From the NCBI GenBank assembly GCA_902489645.1, contig CABUAW010000017.1:1-42339 (forward strand): 42,339 nt of DNA, in the 5' to 3' direction. This document shows, piece by piece, positions 9,100 through 18,199 of the stretch (position 1 is its first letter; each line of letters begins with the position of its first letter). Both the position numbers and the translations under genes were made by a program. Below the pieces are notes generated by a model. It had not been told where the DNA came from and did no database searches. It saw only the letters and a program-made list of their open reading frames with translations. Source of the stretch: an uncultured Lachnospiraceae bacterium (GTDB lineage Bacteria; Bacillota; Clostridia; Lachnospirales; Lachnospiraceae).

Positions 9100-10418
9100 C
9101 TAATTGCTTGCATTTCTGACCAGGCCCTTGCCTAATCGGATAGACTGTACAAGTTTACGGTTTGCTGGACATACGAAGCTGCAGCATCCACATTCCATAC
9201 AGTTCATAATGTTGAGTTTCTGTAATTCATCTGTATTTCCGATATGGGTATATGCTTCCAGTTTTGTAGGCATAAGATTCATCGGACAGGCATTGACGCA
9301 GCGTCCGCAGCGGATACATGCAGACGGCTCTGCAAGCTCTGCATCCTGTTTATCGAAAATCAGAATACCATTGTTCTGTTTCAAAATCGGGAAGTCATCC
9401 GACAGCATAGCCATACCCATCATAGGGCCGCCTGTGATAATCTTAAATGGAGTTCCCTTATATCCTCCACAGAATTCAATAACATCTTTAATGGACGTAC
9501 CAATCGGAACACGTACGTTCTTAGGTTCGTTGACAGCGGAACCGTCAACCGTCACACGTTTTGTTGTCAATGGCATACCGGTTGCAACATAATTTGCAAG
9601 AACTGCAATAGATGTTACGTTCATAACGACGCATCCGACATCGGATGGCAGTTTTCCCGGAGGTACCTGACGTCCGGTACACTGGTCAATCAAAACTTTT
9701 TCAGCACCCTGTGGGTAACGGGATGGCAAAGTTTCTACTTTGAAAGTAATACCGTCAACTTTCACCTGGGCCAGAAGCTCTGTCATGAGCTTAATTGCTT
9801 CCGGTTTGTTGTCCTCAATACCGATAACAGCATTTTTAACATCGAGCAATTTTGCAACCATCTTCATACCTTCAACAATGTTCTCGGAATCCTCAAGGAT
9901 TTCACGAACATCCGGCGTAAGATATGGTTCACACTCGGCCGCATTGACTAAGAGATAATCAATGGCGGCTTTAACCTCCGGTTTCGGGCTAATCTTGATA
10001 TGCGTAGGGAAACCGGCGCCACCAAGACCTACAAGTCGCTGTTGATTACCGGCGGTTTAATGGCCGGGTCAACCGTCTGCTGTCCATCGCTTTCGATGAT
10101 AACCGTCTGAGCTTTTGAACCATTCTGCATTAAAATTGAATCGATTTTTTTAACCTTTCCTGACACACTGGAATGAATTGGTGCGGAGAAAGGCGCAGTG
10201 CTGTCACCAACAATGGTACCGACAAACACTTCGTCGCCAACTTTAACCGTAGGCGTACAAGGGGCACCGATATGCTGCTGCATAACCAGGGTGACCTGTG
10301 CAGGAACTGGCATGTCCACAGTCGCACAATCTTTTGTGTTCTTTCTGTGAGGCACGGCTGCTCCAGGGCTTTTTACAATTCCTAACTTACAAAGAAGTCC
10401 ATTTGAATTTTTAGCCAT
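9100..10418 (-). pseudogene. rnfC: Rnf complex NADH-side subunit RnfC, interrupted by a frameshift/short deletion
   Basis: The upstream frame (10029-10418, AGGAGG before ATG 10418) encodes the RnfC N-terminal domain with QQHIGAPCTPTVKVGD and APIHSSVSGKVKKI. It ends at TAG just after IKPPVINSDL. The rest, from VGLGGAGFPTHIK (NADH/FMN-site glycine loop) through NAAECEPYLTPD to two C-terminal 4Fe-4S motifs (CIRCGRCVNACP and CMECGCCSFVCP), is in another frame ending at 9100. Intact RnfC has about 10-13 more residues between KPP and (G)LVGLGGAG, so sequence appears lost at about 10027-10041, near AGCGACTTG. As read, no full-length RnfC is made, which would disable the complex although all other rnf genes are intact. 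A sequencing or assembly error is a real alternative. Confidence 0.82.
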
Positions 10419-10489
10419 TTGAATCCTCCTCTTTAAATTTAAACTTCAGGGCATATCCCCCTACGTTTAATGATTTAATATATAATATA

Positions 10490-10528
10490 CTAAATAGTCT
10501 CGAATCTCCATCTATTCTGACTATTTAG
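10490..10528. repeat. Perfect 10-bp inverted repeat between apbE and rnfC
   Basis: CTAAATAGTC (10490-10499) and GACTATTTAG (10519-10528) flank a 19-base spacer. It lies 13 bases after the apbE stop and about 70 bases before rnfC. There is no clear T-run, so it may be a weak terminator/attenuator or a protein-binding site. TATATT-like sequences just beyond it could be a weak rnfC promoter. Confidence 0.6.
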
Positions 10529-10541
10529 GTATATCCATCTT

Positions 10542-11609
10542 TCAGCCCTCATAGGGTATCAGCTTATATCCTTCTTCTTCACCTTCAAAAGATAACAAAT
10601 CCAGAATACTCTTATTATTATAATATACATTTCGCTGATTATCAACAAATATTGCCAAGACACCATATTTATCCATCAAATCCATGCCTTCATCCAGGCC
10701 GAGGATGAAACCGGCCGTAGACAGGGCATCACATAAAACGCTGTCCGTATGAATAACCGTCACGGACATCAAACCGCTGTCCGCCGGATATCCGGTCCGG
10801 GCATCCAGGATATGGTGATAACGTATACCGTCCTCTTCAAAATATTTTTCATAATCACCGGAGGTGGAAACCGACGTATCCGTCAGTGTCAGAACACCTA
10901 TCCGGTCCTCCTGGGCGCCTCTCGGGTCTCTCAAAGCCACCCGGAATTCGCTGCCATCCGGCTTTGTCCCAAAGGTCAAAATAGAGCTTCCCGCGGAAAT
11001 GATGCCGCCGGACATTCCGTCCGTATCCATGGCTTTTGCCGCCTGTGCAATGGCATATCCTTTGCCAATGGCTCCCAGCTCAAATAATAAATGTTCATTT
11101 TCCGTACTCAATGTTCCGTCCGACAAATCCACGGCCTGATAATCCACATACTTCAAGGCCTCCGCTATCTCCGATTCGGACGGATGGCGCTGATTCTCAC
11201 CGCCGATATCCCATAAACCGGATACGGAAAGTACGGTCGGGTCAAAGGCTCCGCCGCTCTCGGCTGCGACCTCCAGGGCCGTGCGAAAAACCTCTTCCCA
11301 CTCCCCTACATAAACTTCATGCTGCTGATTGAATACACTGACCAGAGAGCCCTCATTCCTCCAGGAAATCGCTGCGTCCACATCGTTCAGGCACTGACTT
11401 ATCCGGTTTAAATTTTCTTTCAGCTGATTCTCATCTTTTCCATATAAAGTAGACGTTATGACTGTTCCCATGGAAAACACCGTATCCTGGGCTTCGGTCG
11501 TCTGTTCTGCTAAAACTTTATCACATGAAACAAAAACCATCATTCCAAGCATCAGGCATAATGTCAGAATAATCGTTTTTTTAAGCTTTCCAGAATGTAT
11601 ATCAATCAC
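10542..11609 (-). CDS. apbE: FAD:protein FMN transferase ApbE (lipoprotein)
   Basis: ApbE transfers FMN from FAD onto threonines of target proteins, here most likely RnfD and RnfG encoded just downstream. The N-terminus is a lipoprotein signal peptide with the lipobox FVSC. Family motifs include FSMGTVITSTLYG, ELGAIGKGYAIAQAAKAM, and HHILDARTGYPADSG near the metal/FAD site. An in-frame ATG at 11627 exists, but the predicted transcription start falls within about 2 bases of it. I prefer GTG 11609, which has GGAG about 12 bases upstream and gives a normal n-region with lysines. The ATG would add six residues. The gene has its own promoter and leads the rnf cluster. Confidence 0.9.
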   Translation of the reverse strand: MIDIHSGKLKKTIILTLCLMLGMMVFVSCDKVLAEQTTEAQDTVFSMGTVITSTLYGKDENQLKENLNRISQCLNDVDAAISWRNEGSLVSVFNQQHEVYVGEWEEVFRTALEVAAESGGAFDPTVLSVSGLWDIGGENQRHPSESEIAEALKYVDYQAVDLSDGTLSTENEHLLFELGAIGKGYAIAQAAKAMDTDGMSGGIISAGSSILTFGTKPDGSEFRVALRDPRGAQEDRIGVLTLTDTSVSTSGDYEKYFEEDGIRYHHILDARTGYPADSGLMSVTVIHTDSVLCDALSTAGFILGLDEGMDLMDKYGVLAIFVDNQRNVYYNNKSILDLLSFEGEEEGYKLIPYEG

Positions 11610-11635
11610 CCCTATATTGCACTCCATTCTGTTCT

Positions 11636-11664
11636 ATTTTACACTGTTATCGTCAGTTTTTCAA
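11636..11664 (-). promoter_or_regulatory. Promoter of apbE (and possibly rnf)
   Basis: Minus-strand TTGAAA (11659-11664) and TAAAAT (11636-11641) with a 17-base spacer. Transcription would start near 11629, which bears on the apbE start choice. Confidence 0.75.
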
Positions 11665-11744
11665 GCAACAACCCCAGTTTTTTCTGAGAACCTTTTTTTG
11701 TATCCAAAAAAATACAACTGATTTTAATCCCCACGGTTTTTTCA

Positions 11745-11774
11745 TTGACATTCTAAGGACTAGAGAGGTAGAAT
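11745..11774 (+). promoter_or_regulatory. Promoter of the ABC importer operon
   Basis: TTGACA (11745-11750) and TAGAAT (11769-11774) with an 18-base spacer. The leader to ATG 11816 is only about 35 bases, too short for a T-box or other aptamer. AGGAGGA precedes the ATG. Confidence 0.78.
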
Positions 11775-11815
11775 AGCCTTTAAGCACTTAATAATATACC
11801 AGGAGGAATAAAACT

Positions 11816-12886
11816 ATGAAAAAATCTTCATCATTATTAAAACTGGCCCTCTGCACGGCCCTGGCGGCTTCCATGCTCGCCGGCTGCGCAAACAGTTCAA
11901 CAACAGAGACAACCGACGCGGCCGCCGAATCTTCTGAAACGACCGCCGAATCCGCGGGTGAGACCTCTGCCAAAGCGGATGCCCCGGAAGGTTCCTATAC
12001 CATCGGCATATCCCAGTTGGCTGAACACGGCTCTCTGGATAACTGCCGTGAAGGCTTTCTTGAAGGTCTGGCCGAGGAAGGCTTCGTCGAGGGTGAAAAT
12101 CTGACCATCGACTATCAGAACGCCCAGGGCGATAGTTCCAATGCCAGCGTCATTGCACAAAATTTTGTTTCTAAAAAATATGATTTGGTATGCGCCATTG
12201 CTACGCCAAGCGCCATGGCCTGCTACAACGCTGCACAGGGTACGGATATCCCGACGATTTTTACCGCTGTTTCTGACCCGGTAGCCGCCGAATTGGTCGA
12301 ATCCCTGGAAGCTCCGGGCTCCAATTGTACGGGAACAAGCGACGCCCTGCCTGTAGAAGACCAGTTAAAAATGATACGGGCCATGATGCCGGAAGCAAAA
12401 ACCATCGGCATCCTTTACACAACGAGCGAGGTCAACTCCCTCAGCACACTGGAAACTTATAAAGAGCTGGCTCCAAACTATGATTTTGAAATCGTTGAAT
12501 CCGGCGTTTCTTCTTCATCGGACATTCCGATTGCTCTGGATGCCCTTGTGACAAAAGTCGACTGCATTTCCAACATGACCGACAATAACGTTGTCAACAA
12601 TCTGGACACTGTTCTTGCAAAAGCAACGGAAGCGGGAATTCCTGTATTTGGTTCCGAGGTTGAACAGGTTGTCAACGGCTGCGCCGCTTCGATGGGGCTT
12701 GACTACGTTGAACTCGGACGTCAGACAGGTAAAATGGCGGCCGCCGTATTAAAGGGCGAAGATGCTTCCACAATCCCTGTTGCAGTCATCAGCAGCGGTT
12801 CTCTCTATGTCAACAGTGAAGTGATGAGCCAGTTTAACCTGACCATTCCGGATGAATATAAAGACGCTTACACCGAAGCGGAATAA
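11816..12886 (+). CDS. ABC transporter substrate-binding lipoprotein (TrpX-like)
   Basis: A 356-residue extracytoplasmic solute-binding protein of the ABC_sub_bind family (COG2984). The signal peptide ends in the lipobox LAGC with the lipidated Cys at 24. A Ser/Thr/Glu/Ala-rich linker (about 25-58) precedes the binding domain, which starts at YTIGISQLAEHGSLDNCREGF. Conserved features include PTIFTAVSDPVAAELV, GTSDALPVEDQL and GIPVFGSEVEQVVNGCAASMGLDY. Members paired with the permease/ATPase type found here include tryptophan importers (TrpXYZ) of Firmicutes, but the ligand cannot be read from sequence and there is no T-box. The operon is divergent from apbE. Confidence 0.9.
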   Translation: MKKSSSLLKLALCTALAASMLAGCANSSTTETTDAAAESSETTAESAGETSAKADAPEGSYTIGISQLAEHGSLDNCREGFLEGLAEEGFVEGENLTIDYQNAQGDSSNASVIAQNFVSKKYDLVCAIATPSAMACYNAAQGTDIPTIFTAVSDPVAAELVESLEAPGSNCTGTSDALPVEDQLKMIRAMMPEAKTIGILYTTSEVNSLSTLETYKELAPNYDFEIVESGVSSSSDIPIALDALVTKVDCISNMTDNNVVNNLDTVLAKATEAGIPVFGSEVEQVVNGCAASMGLDYVELGRQTGKMAAAVLKGEDASTIPVAVISSGSLYVNSEVMSQFNLTIPDEYKDAYTEAE

Positions 12887-12909
12887 ATAACACCAGGAGG
12901 AACGGACAC

Positions 12910-13806
12910 GTGGACATTATTATTTCAATCATCCGCGGCATACTGGAGCAGGGACTGATTTACGGCATTATGGCTCTTGGAATTTATATCACCTACTGTA
13001 TTCTGAATTTTCCGGATTTGTCAGTAGATGGTACCTTTCCCCTCGGAGCCGCCGTGACAGCGCTTCTTTTAAGTCTCGGTTTTAATCCGTGGCTTGCTCT
13101 AATCGTCGCTTTTGCCTGCGGCGCCGCCGCTGGTTTTGTCACCGGACTTTTCCATGTCAAGCTGCAGATTACCGACCTTTTGTCCGGTATTTTAACCAGC
13201 ACGGGACTTTATTCGGTCAACCTGATGATTGTGGGCGGTACGGCTCTTCTCTCAATCACAAAGGCAAAAACCATTTTCAACAGCGGACTGGCCGCACTTT
13301 TTCCGGAATCCATTTCCAAATATGTCACTCTGGTTATTATCTTTATTTTGGCAATGATTCTGAAATATTTACTGGACTGGTATCTGAAAACCCGTTCAGG
13401 AATGCTTCTGCGGGCCACCGGAGACAATGAAGTCATGGTCACATCTCTGGCTAAAGACTCGGGCAAAGTAAAAATTGTCGGACTGATGATTGCCAACGGT
13501 TTAGTGGCCACCGCCGGTTCCGTCCTCTGTCAGCAGCAACGCTATTTTGAAATATCTATGGGAACAGGTATGCTCGTTATGGGAATCGCCTCTGTCATCA
13601 TCGGTATGGCTCTTTTCGGCAAAATACCTTTTATCAAACCGACGCTGGTGGTTATCCTTGGCGCCATTATTTATAAAGCCTGCCTCTCCCTGGCCATCAA
13701 TTTCGGAATCAATCCGAACAACCTGAAACTTTTAATGACCGTCATTTTCCTTATAGCCCTCGTTTCCAGACGGGCCATTGACGCGAAAGGAGGCTCTAAG
13801 TCATGA
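12910..13806 (+). CDS. ABC transporter permease (TrpY-like)
   Basis: A 298-residue integral membrane permease (COG4120 type) with about eight to nine hydrophobic segments. It begins with IRGILEQGLIYGIMALGIYI and contains FPDLSVDGTFPLGAAV, a signature of this family. It starts at GTG 12910, with AGGAGG about 9 bases upstream, and its stop overlaps the ATPase start (ATGA), so the two are translationally coupled. It forms the membrane channel of the importer with the neighbouring binding protein and ATPase. Confidence 0.9.
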   Translation: MDIIISIIRGILEQGLIYGIMALGIYITYCILNFPDLSVDGTFPLGAAVTALLLSLGFNPWLALIVAFACGAAAGFVTGLFHVKLQITDLLSGILTSTGLYSVNLMIVGGTALLSITKAKTIFNSGLAALFPESISKYVTLVIIFILAMILKYLLDWYLKTRSGMLLRATGDNEVMVTSLAKDSGKVKIVGLMIANGLVATAGSVLCQQQRYFEISMGTGMLVMGIASVIIGMALFGKIPFIKPTLVVILGAIIYKACLSLAINFGINPNNLKLLMTVIFLIALVSRRAIDAKGGSKS

Positions 13807-14582
13807 TTGAATTACGTCATATCTATAAAACCTTTGAGCCCGGAACAGTCAATGAATCCGTTCTTTTTACGGACTTTAACCTCTCGATTCACGACGACGA
13901 CTTTATCGCCGTTATCGGAAGCAATGGTTCCGGAAAAACGACAATGCTGAACCTCCTTTGCGGAAGTCTTCCGCCGGACAAAGGACAGATTATCAAAGAC
14001 GGTCAGGACATCACGAAAATGAAAGAATACCGCCGGTCCGAATTTATTTCCCGGGTATATCAGGACCCTTCCAAAGGTTCCTGCCCGTCCTTCAGCATCC
14101 TTGAAAATATCGCCCTGGCCGATAACAAGGGAAAGCCCTTCAATCTGCGCCTTGGCATCAAAAAGGACCGTATAGATTATTACCGGACGTTACTGGAGAC
14201 ATTAAAACTCGGCCTGGAAAACCGTCTTGGCGACAAGGTCGGTTCTCTTTCCGGCGGACAGCGGCAGGCTCTGGCCATGCTGACCTCCACTCTGACGCCA
14301 ACGTCACTGATGATTCTGGATGAACATACCGCGGCCCTTGACCCGAAAACGGCAGACAATATTATGGAGCTGACGGACCGCCTTGTCCATGAGAAAAAGC
14401 TGACAACTCTGATGGTCACTCACAACCTGAAGTTTGCCCTTCAATACGGCAACCGGCTGATTATGATGCATCAGGGGAAATCAATCATTGATGTGGCCGG
14501 AGAAGAAAAAAAGAATCTGCCTTTGTCGGAGATTCTCAGTAAATTTAATGAAATCAGCCTGGAATATGGAAATTCTCTGTAA
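13803..14582 (+). CDS. ABC transporter ATP-binding protein (TrpZ-like)
   Basis: A 259-residue ABC ATPase that powers the importer. It has Walker A GSNGSGKT (39-46), a Q-loop in VYQDPSKGSCPSFSILEN, the ABC signature LSGGQRQ, Walker B LMILDEH with DPKT as D-loop, and the switch His in MVTHNLKFAL. The start overlaps the permease stop by four bases. A strong hairpin terminator follows immediately. Confidence 0.92.
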   Translation: MIELRHIYKTFEPGTVNESVLFTDFNLSIHDDDFIAVIGSNGSGKTTMLNLLCGSLPPDKGQIIKDGQDITKMKEYRRSEFISRVYQDPSKGSCPSFSILENIALADNKGKPFNLRLGIKKDRIDYYRTLLETLKLGLENRLGDKVGSLSGGQRQALAMLTSTLTPTSLMILDEHTAALDPKTADNIMELTDRLVHEKKLTTLMVTHNLKFALQYGNRLIMMHQGKSIIDVAGEEKKNLPLSEILSKFNEISLEYGNSL

Positions 14583-14596
14583 CCGGCCGTTCTAAA

Positions 14597-14640
14597 AAAT
14601 AAGGGGATAGACGTCTTGACATCTATCCCCTATTTCTATA
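14597..14640. terminator. Bidirectional intrinsic terminator
   Basis: Perfect 10-bp arms AGGGGATAGA (14602-14611) and TCTATCCCCT (14622-14631) around a 10-base loop, flanked by A-rich and T-rich sequence. It serves the plus-strand ABC operon and the convergent carD-like gene. Confidence 0.85.
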
Positions 14641-14649
14641 CTATCGTAT

Positions 14650-15159
14650 CTACTGAATCCTTTCTTTCATACCGCTGGTAATATACGAAGGTACTTCTTC
14701 CTTCGGAATCCCCAGTACATAAGAAAATTCATCACAAATCATCTTTTCCGCTTCCTGAAGCATCCGCTCGTCGGCCACATGCAGCTTTTTCCCCCGGGCC
14801 ATCACGGTCTCCTGATGTTCCAACAGTGTCTTAATCAATTGAATCAGTTCAAACGTATCTGCCCGGCTGACAATATCCTTAAACCGTTCTTTGCGCGTCC
14901 GCTCATCATCAATCCATCCCTGTCGGCTCCCCGGAATTGAACGAATCTTTTCATCAATCTCTTCCTTTGTCAATACATACCGCATTTTTGACGTTAATTT
15001 TTCATTATTTACCGGAACAAACACTGTAGAATTTGACGCATAAATCGGCTTTAAAATATAATATTTCACCATCCGGCCACCGCAGTCCCTCTCATCGATA
15101 TCCACCAATTTGCAGACACCATTCGTTCCATACAAAACCATATCATTTACCTGAAACAC
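14650..15159 (-). CDS. CarD/CdnL-type transcription regulator
   Basis: A 169-residue protein of the CarD_CdnL_TRCF family. The N-terminal Tudor-like RNA polymerase interaction domain (about 1-60) starts FQVNDMVLYGTNGVCKLVDI. The C-terminal helical domain (about 75-169) carries the DNA-contacting part. CarD-like proteins bind the RNA polymerase beta subunit and modulate open-complex stability at many promoters. The start is GTG 15159 with GAGGT about 8 bases upstream. It is a single gene, convergent with the ABC operon and divergent from the M32 peptidase. Confidence 0.85.
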   Translation of the reverse strand: MFQVNDMVLYGTNGVCKLVDIDERDCGGRMVKYYILKPIYASNSTVFVPVNNEKLTSKMRYVLTKEEIDEKIRSIPGSRQGWIDDERTRKERFKDIVSRADTFELIQLIKTLLEHQETVMARGKKLHVADERMLQEAEKMICDEFSYVLGIPKEEVPSYITSGMKERIQ

Positions 15160-15438
15160 TCCGATTCACCTCTTTCTGTGAAAATGCCCTTGTAAATACT
15201 CACCAACCAAAAAAGCGTCTTGTTTGTACAACTGGACTTACGTTCCACCTTCTGTCAACAACACGCTGTATTATTATTATAACCCATTTTTCACAAAAAT
15301 GACATAGGCATTTTATACAAAATTCACAATATTAAAATTTGTATACAATGAATTCTCCCGAAAAGCAACACATAATTCACAAAAAAGTGTATAATCTAAC
15401 AATCATAAAATATACACGGAAAGGATTGTAAATCATCG
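15160..15438. other. Divergent intergenic region (carD-like / M32 peptidase) with dyad symmetry
   Basis: An AT-rich 279-base region. TATACAAA (15314-15321) and TTTGTATA (15338-15345) form an inverted repeat, and TTGTATACAA (15339-15348) is palindromic. TATAAT hexamers occur at 15276-15281 (minus) and 15390-15395 (plus), but neither has a convincing -35 at 17 bases. No gene is seen. Confidence 0.5.
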
Positions 15439-16947
15439 ATGAATAAAACATTTGAAAAATTGAATCCCTGGCTGACAAAAGCCTATGCCCTGGGCGCCGC
15501 CCTTATTTTATTTGAATGGGACAATGAAACCGAGGCGCCAAAAGCGGCCTCCGAGCTGACAGCCCAGGCGATAGAAACCCTCTCCAACGAATATTATCAA
15601 ACAATTATCAACGACGACGTTAAAAAGCTTTTGAAAAAGCTCTGTGATGAGAAAAACCTGACCGACAGGGAACGCGCCATTTTAAAAGATTTAAAAAAAC
15701 AATATGACTGTATGGAGCCTGTTCCTCCGGAAGAATATCAGGCCTACCAGGGTCTTATTGCCAGAGCGCCGTCCATCTGGGCCGAAGCCAAAGCGTCCGA
15801 CGATTATGCCGTGTTTGCGCCGGTACTCAAAGAAATCATTGACTTTCAGAAAAAATTTATCAAGTACCGTATGAAAGCCGGTCAAAAGAAATCAAGCCCG
15901 TATGACCTGCTTCTGGAGGACTACGAAGAAGGGTTTACCACAAAGGAACTGGATATTTTCTTTGACACGCTAAAAAAAGAAATTGTCCCCCTGATTCAAA
16001 AGGTCAACGCAAAAAAAGAGAAAATCAACAAGGACTATAATTATCAGAACTATCCTGTCGAGCTTCAAAAAACATTCAACCGGAAACTGGCAGAACATGT
16101 CGGTTTTGATTTTAACCGGGGCGTTATCAAAGAAAGCGTACACCCATTTACAACCAATCTGCACAACAAAGACGTCCGAATCACCACCGCCTATCGAGAA
16201 CACAATCTTGAAAGCGCCCTGTTTTCAACCATTCACGAAAGCGGCCATGCCCTGTATGAAATGCATATCGACGACGATTTGACGGCCACTCCCGCCGGCG
16301 GCGGCACCTCCATGGGGATGCACGAAGGTCAGTCCCGTCTATTCGAAAATAATTTTGGACGCAGCCGGGCCTTCTGGGTACCGCTTTTCCAGGATTTGAA
16401 AGATACCTTTCCGAAGCAGCTGGCTGACATTGATTTAAATACGTTCATTCTCGGCATTAATAAATCCTCCCCAAGTCTTATCCGCACCGAAGCGGATGAA
16501 CTGACCTATGCCCTCCATATTCTTATTCGCTATGAAATTGAGAAGATGATTTTTGAAAAAGATGTGGATATTGATAAACTGCCGGACATCTGGAAGAAAA
16601 AATACGAAGAATACCTTGGCGTCACTCCTGAAAAGGACTCCGAAGGAATCCTGCAGGACATTCACTGGGCCTGCGGAAACTTTGGCTACTTCCCTTCCTA
16701 TGCCCTCGGGACCGCCATCGCCGCCCAGATTTACGCCCACTTAAAACAGGTCATGCCTCTGGAGGATTACCTGAAAGCCGGAAACTTCTGGCCAATCAAT
16801 GATTATTTAAAAGAACATATCCACCGTTTCGGCAAAACAAAAACAACCAATGAAATTTTGCAGGATATGATGGGCGAGGACTTTAACCCTCAGTATTATG
16901 TAGATTATCTAAAGGATAAATTCGGAAAATTGTATAAGAATTTATAG
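15439..16947 (+). CDS. M32 family metallocarboxypeptidase (thermostable carboxypeptidase Taq-like)
   Basis: A 502-residue, largely helical zinc carboxypeptidase, the usual length for M32. The zinc site HESGH is at residues 266-270. The third ligand region MHEGQSRLFEN (295-305) and the family motifs DVRITTAYRE, IRTEADELTYALHI and HWACGNFGYFPSYALG are present. No signal peptide, so a cytoplasmic peptide-trimming enzyme. A putative AAAGGA site lies about 13 bases before ATG, further than usual. Single gene, followed by a hairpin terminator. Confidence 0.94.
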   Translation: MNKTFEKLNPWLTKAYALGAALILFEWDNETEAPKAASELTAQAIETLSNEYYQTIINDDVKKLLKKLCDEKNLTDRERAILKDLKKQYDCMEPVPPEEYQAYQGLIARAPSIWAEAKASDDYAVFAPVLKEIIDFQKKFIKYRMKAGQKKSSPYDLLLEDYEEGFTTKELDIFFDTLKKEIVPLIQKVNAKKEKINKDYNYQNYPVELQKTFNRKLAEHVGFDFNRGVIKESVHPFTTNLHNKDVRITTAYREHNLESALFSTIHESGHALYEMHIDDDLTATPAGGGTSMGMHEGQSRLFENNFGRSRAFWVPLFQDLKDTFPKQLADIDLNTFILGINKSSPSLIRTEADELTYALHILIRYEIEKMIFEKDVDIDKLPDIWKKKYEEYLGVTPEKDSEGILQDIHWACGNFGYFPSYALGTAIAAQIYAHLKQVMPLEDYLKAGNFWPINDYLKEHIHRFGKTKTTNEILQDMMGEDFNPQYYVDYLKDKFGKLYKNL

Positions 16948-16958
16948 AGCGGGCGATA

Positions 16959-16990
16959 AAGCCGGACGCCAACAGCGTCCGGCTCTTTAC
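16959..16990. terminator. Bidirectional hairpin terminator between M32 peptidase and 4-hydroxybutyrate dehydrogenase
   Basis: Perfect 10-bp arms AGCCGGACGC (16960-16969) and GCGTCCGGCT (16975-16984) with a 5-base loop. Short T-rich stretches lie on both sides, and it sits between convergent genes. Confidence 0.78.
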
Positions 16991-17050
16991 TGTTTCGCCT
17001 TCCAGACGAATTGTCGGCGTATGCCCTGTTACCAGATAAGGGTCATGAAA

Positions 17051-18169
17051 TTACCAATACAAGGTTCTATAAATTTCAAGCACGATTTCCCGTTTAAGCT
17101 CGGTATAGTTGTTTGCCATCAATCGTCCCTGTTTTTCCATAACGATATCCGTAAACACTTCCAATTCACTCTCTTTGACGCCGTAAGCCCGTAATGGCTG
17201 TTTCTGTAAAAGTTTATTCAAAAGGGTTTCCAGAGCATCATAGACCTCTTCCTCCGGACAATTCAAAATTCCCGCCAATAACCGATTCAATTCCTGAATC
17301 GCACCCACCGGCTGAAGCTTCTGGTATGTCTTATACACTTCCGTGAAAAGGGCATAATTGGCCTCGCCATGGGGTACATGATACATGCCGCCTAACGGAA
17401 AGCTCATGGCGTGAACGGCCGCACATCCGGCGTTGCTGAATGCGATTCCGGCATAATTGCTGGCCAGAAGGAAATCCTTCATACGGTCCAGACGGGCTTC
17501 CTCACCCCTGGCCTCAATCTCCTTAAAGCCACTCAAAATCATACGAATCGCTTCGACAGAAAACATCCGCGAAAACGGGCTTGCCTTCGGTGAAGTAAAA
17601 GATTCCACCGCATGAATGAGCGCATCGATAGAACTGGTTGCAAAGAACCGGAAGGGAAGTCCCTCCAAAAGCTCCGGTACAAGCACCGCCTCATCCGCCA
17701 ACAGAGCGTCGTCCGCCAATCCAAGCTTTGTATTTCTGGATTCCAGAATCAACACCCCGATATTTGTCACCTCGCTGCCCGTGCCGCAGGTTGTCGGCAC
17801 AAGAATCAGTTCCTTATCCCGAACCGGAGGAAACTTTTTATCATATAAATCCAATACGGGAGTCATTGTTTTCAGGGCAAACAATTTCGCCACATCCAAA
17901 ATCGCACCGCCGCCGACGGCAATCACACGATGATATTCATAGTCTCCCACCGCTTCGTGCATTTTCTCAACCATGACGTCGCTCGGTTCTCCCTGAATAT
18001 ACTGACGGTAATCGACAACCCTGGCCTCCCCGGTCAGGTTTTCAAAATAGCGCTTGTAGGTTCCGCCGCTGACAAAAATCAAATCCCCTTTTGCGGGACT
18101 TAACTGTTCACAAAACTCTTTCACTGTGTCGAACTGTTTGATTTTCGGCACAATACGAAATTCCTTCAT
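17051..18169 (-). CDS. Iron-containing alcohol dehydrogenase, probable 4-hydroxybutyrate dehydrogenase
   Basis: A 372-residue group III (iron-dependent) alcohol dehydrogenase. It matches from memory the Clostridium kluyveri 4-hydroxybutyrate dehydrogenase at many blocks: GEPSD, VIAVGGGAILDVAKL (NAD binding), VPTTCGTGSEVTN, LVPELLEGLPFRFFATSSID, DALIHAVES, and SNYAGIAFSNAGCAAVHAMS with VPHGEANY. The His residues in the last blocks and Asp of SSIDALIHA are the expected metal ligands. It would interconvert 4-hydroxybutyrate and succinate semialdehyde with NAD(H). It starts 30 bases after the HAD gene with its own AGGAGG and no terminator between, so it appears to be the last gene of the riboflavin operon, an unexpected place. 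Confidence 0.8.
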   Translation of the reverse strand: MKEFRIVPKIKQFDTVKEFCEQLSPAKGDLIFVSGGTYKRYFENLTGEARVVDYRQYIQGEPSDVMVEKMHEAVGDYEYHRVIAVGGGAILDVAKLFALKTMTPVLDLYDKKFPPVRDKELILVPTTCGTGSEVTNIGVLILESRNTKLGLADDALLADEAVLVPELLEGLPFRFFATSSIDALIHAVESFTSPKASPFSRMFSVEAIRMILSGFKEIEARGEEARLDRMKDFLLASNYAGIAFSNAGCAAVHAMSFPLGGMYHVPHGEANYALFTEVYKTYQKLQPVGAIQELNRLLAGILNCPEEEVYDALETLLNKLLQKQPLRAYGVKESELEVFTDIVMEKQGRLMANNYTELKREIVLEIYRTLYW

Positions 18170-18199
18170 CCAAACCGCCTCCTGATTTAAAATTCAGAC

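Noticed and set aside
11775..11815. T-box or other aptamer expected before a tryptophan-type importer
   Set aside because: The leader from the promoter to the ATG is only about 35 bases, too short for any T-box.
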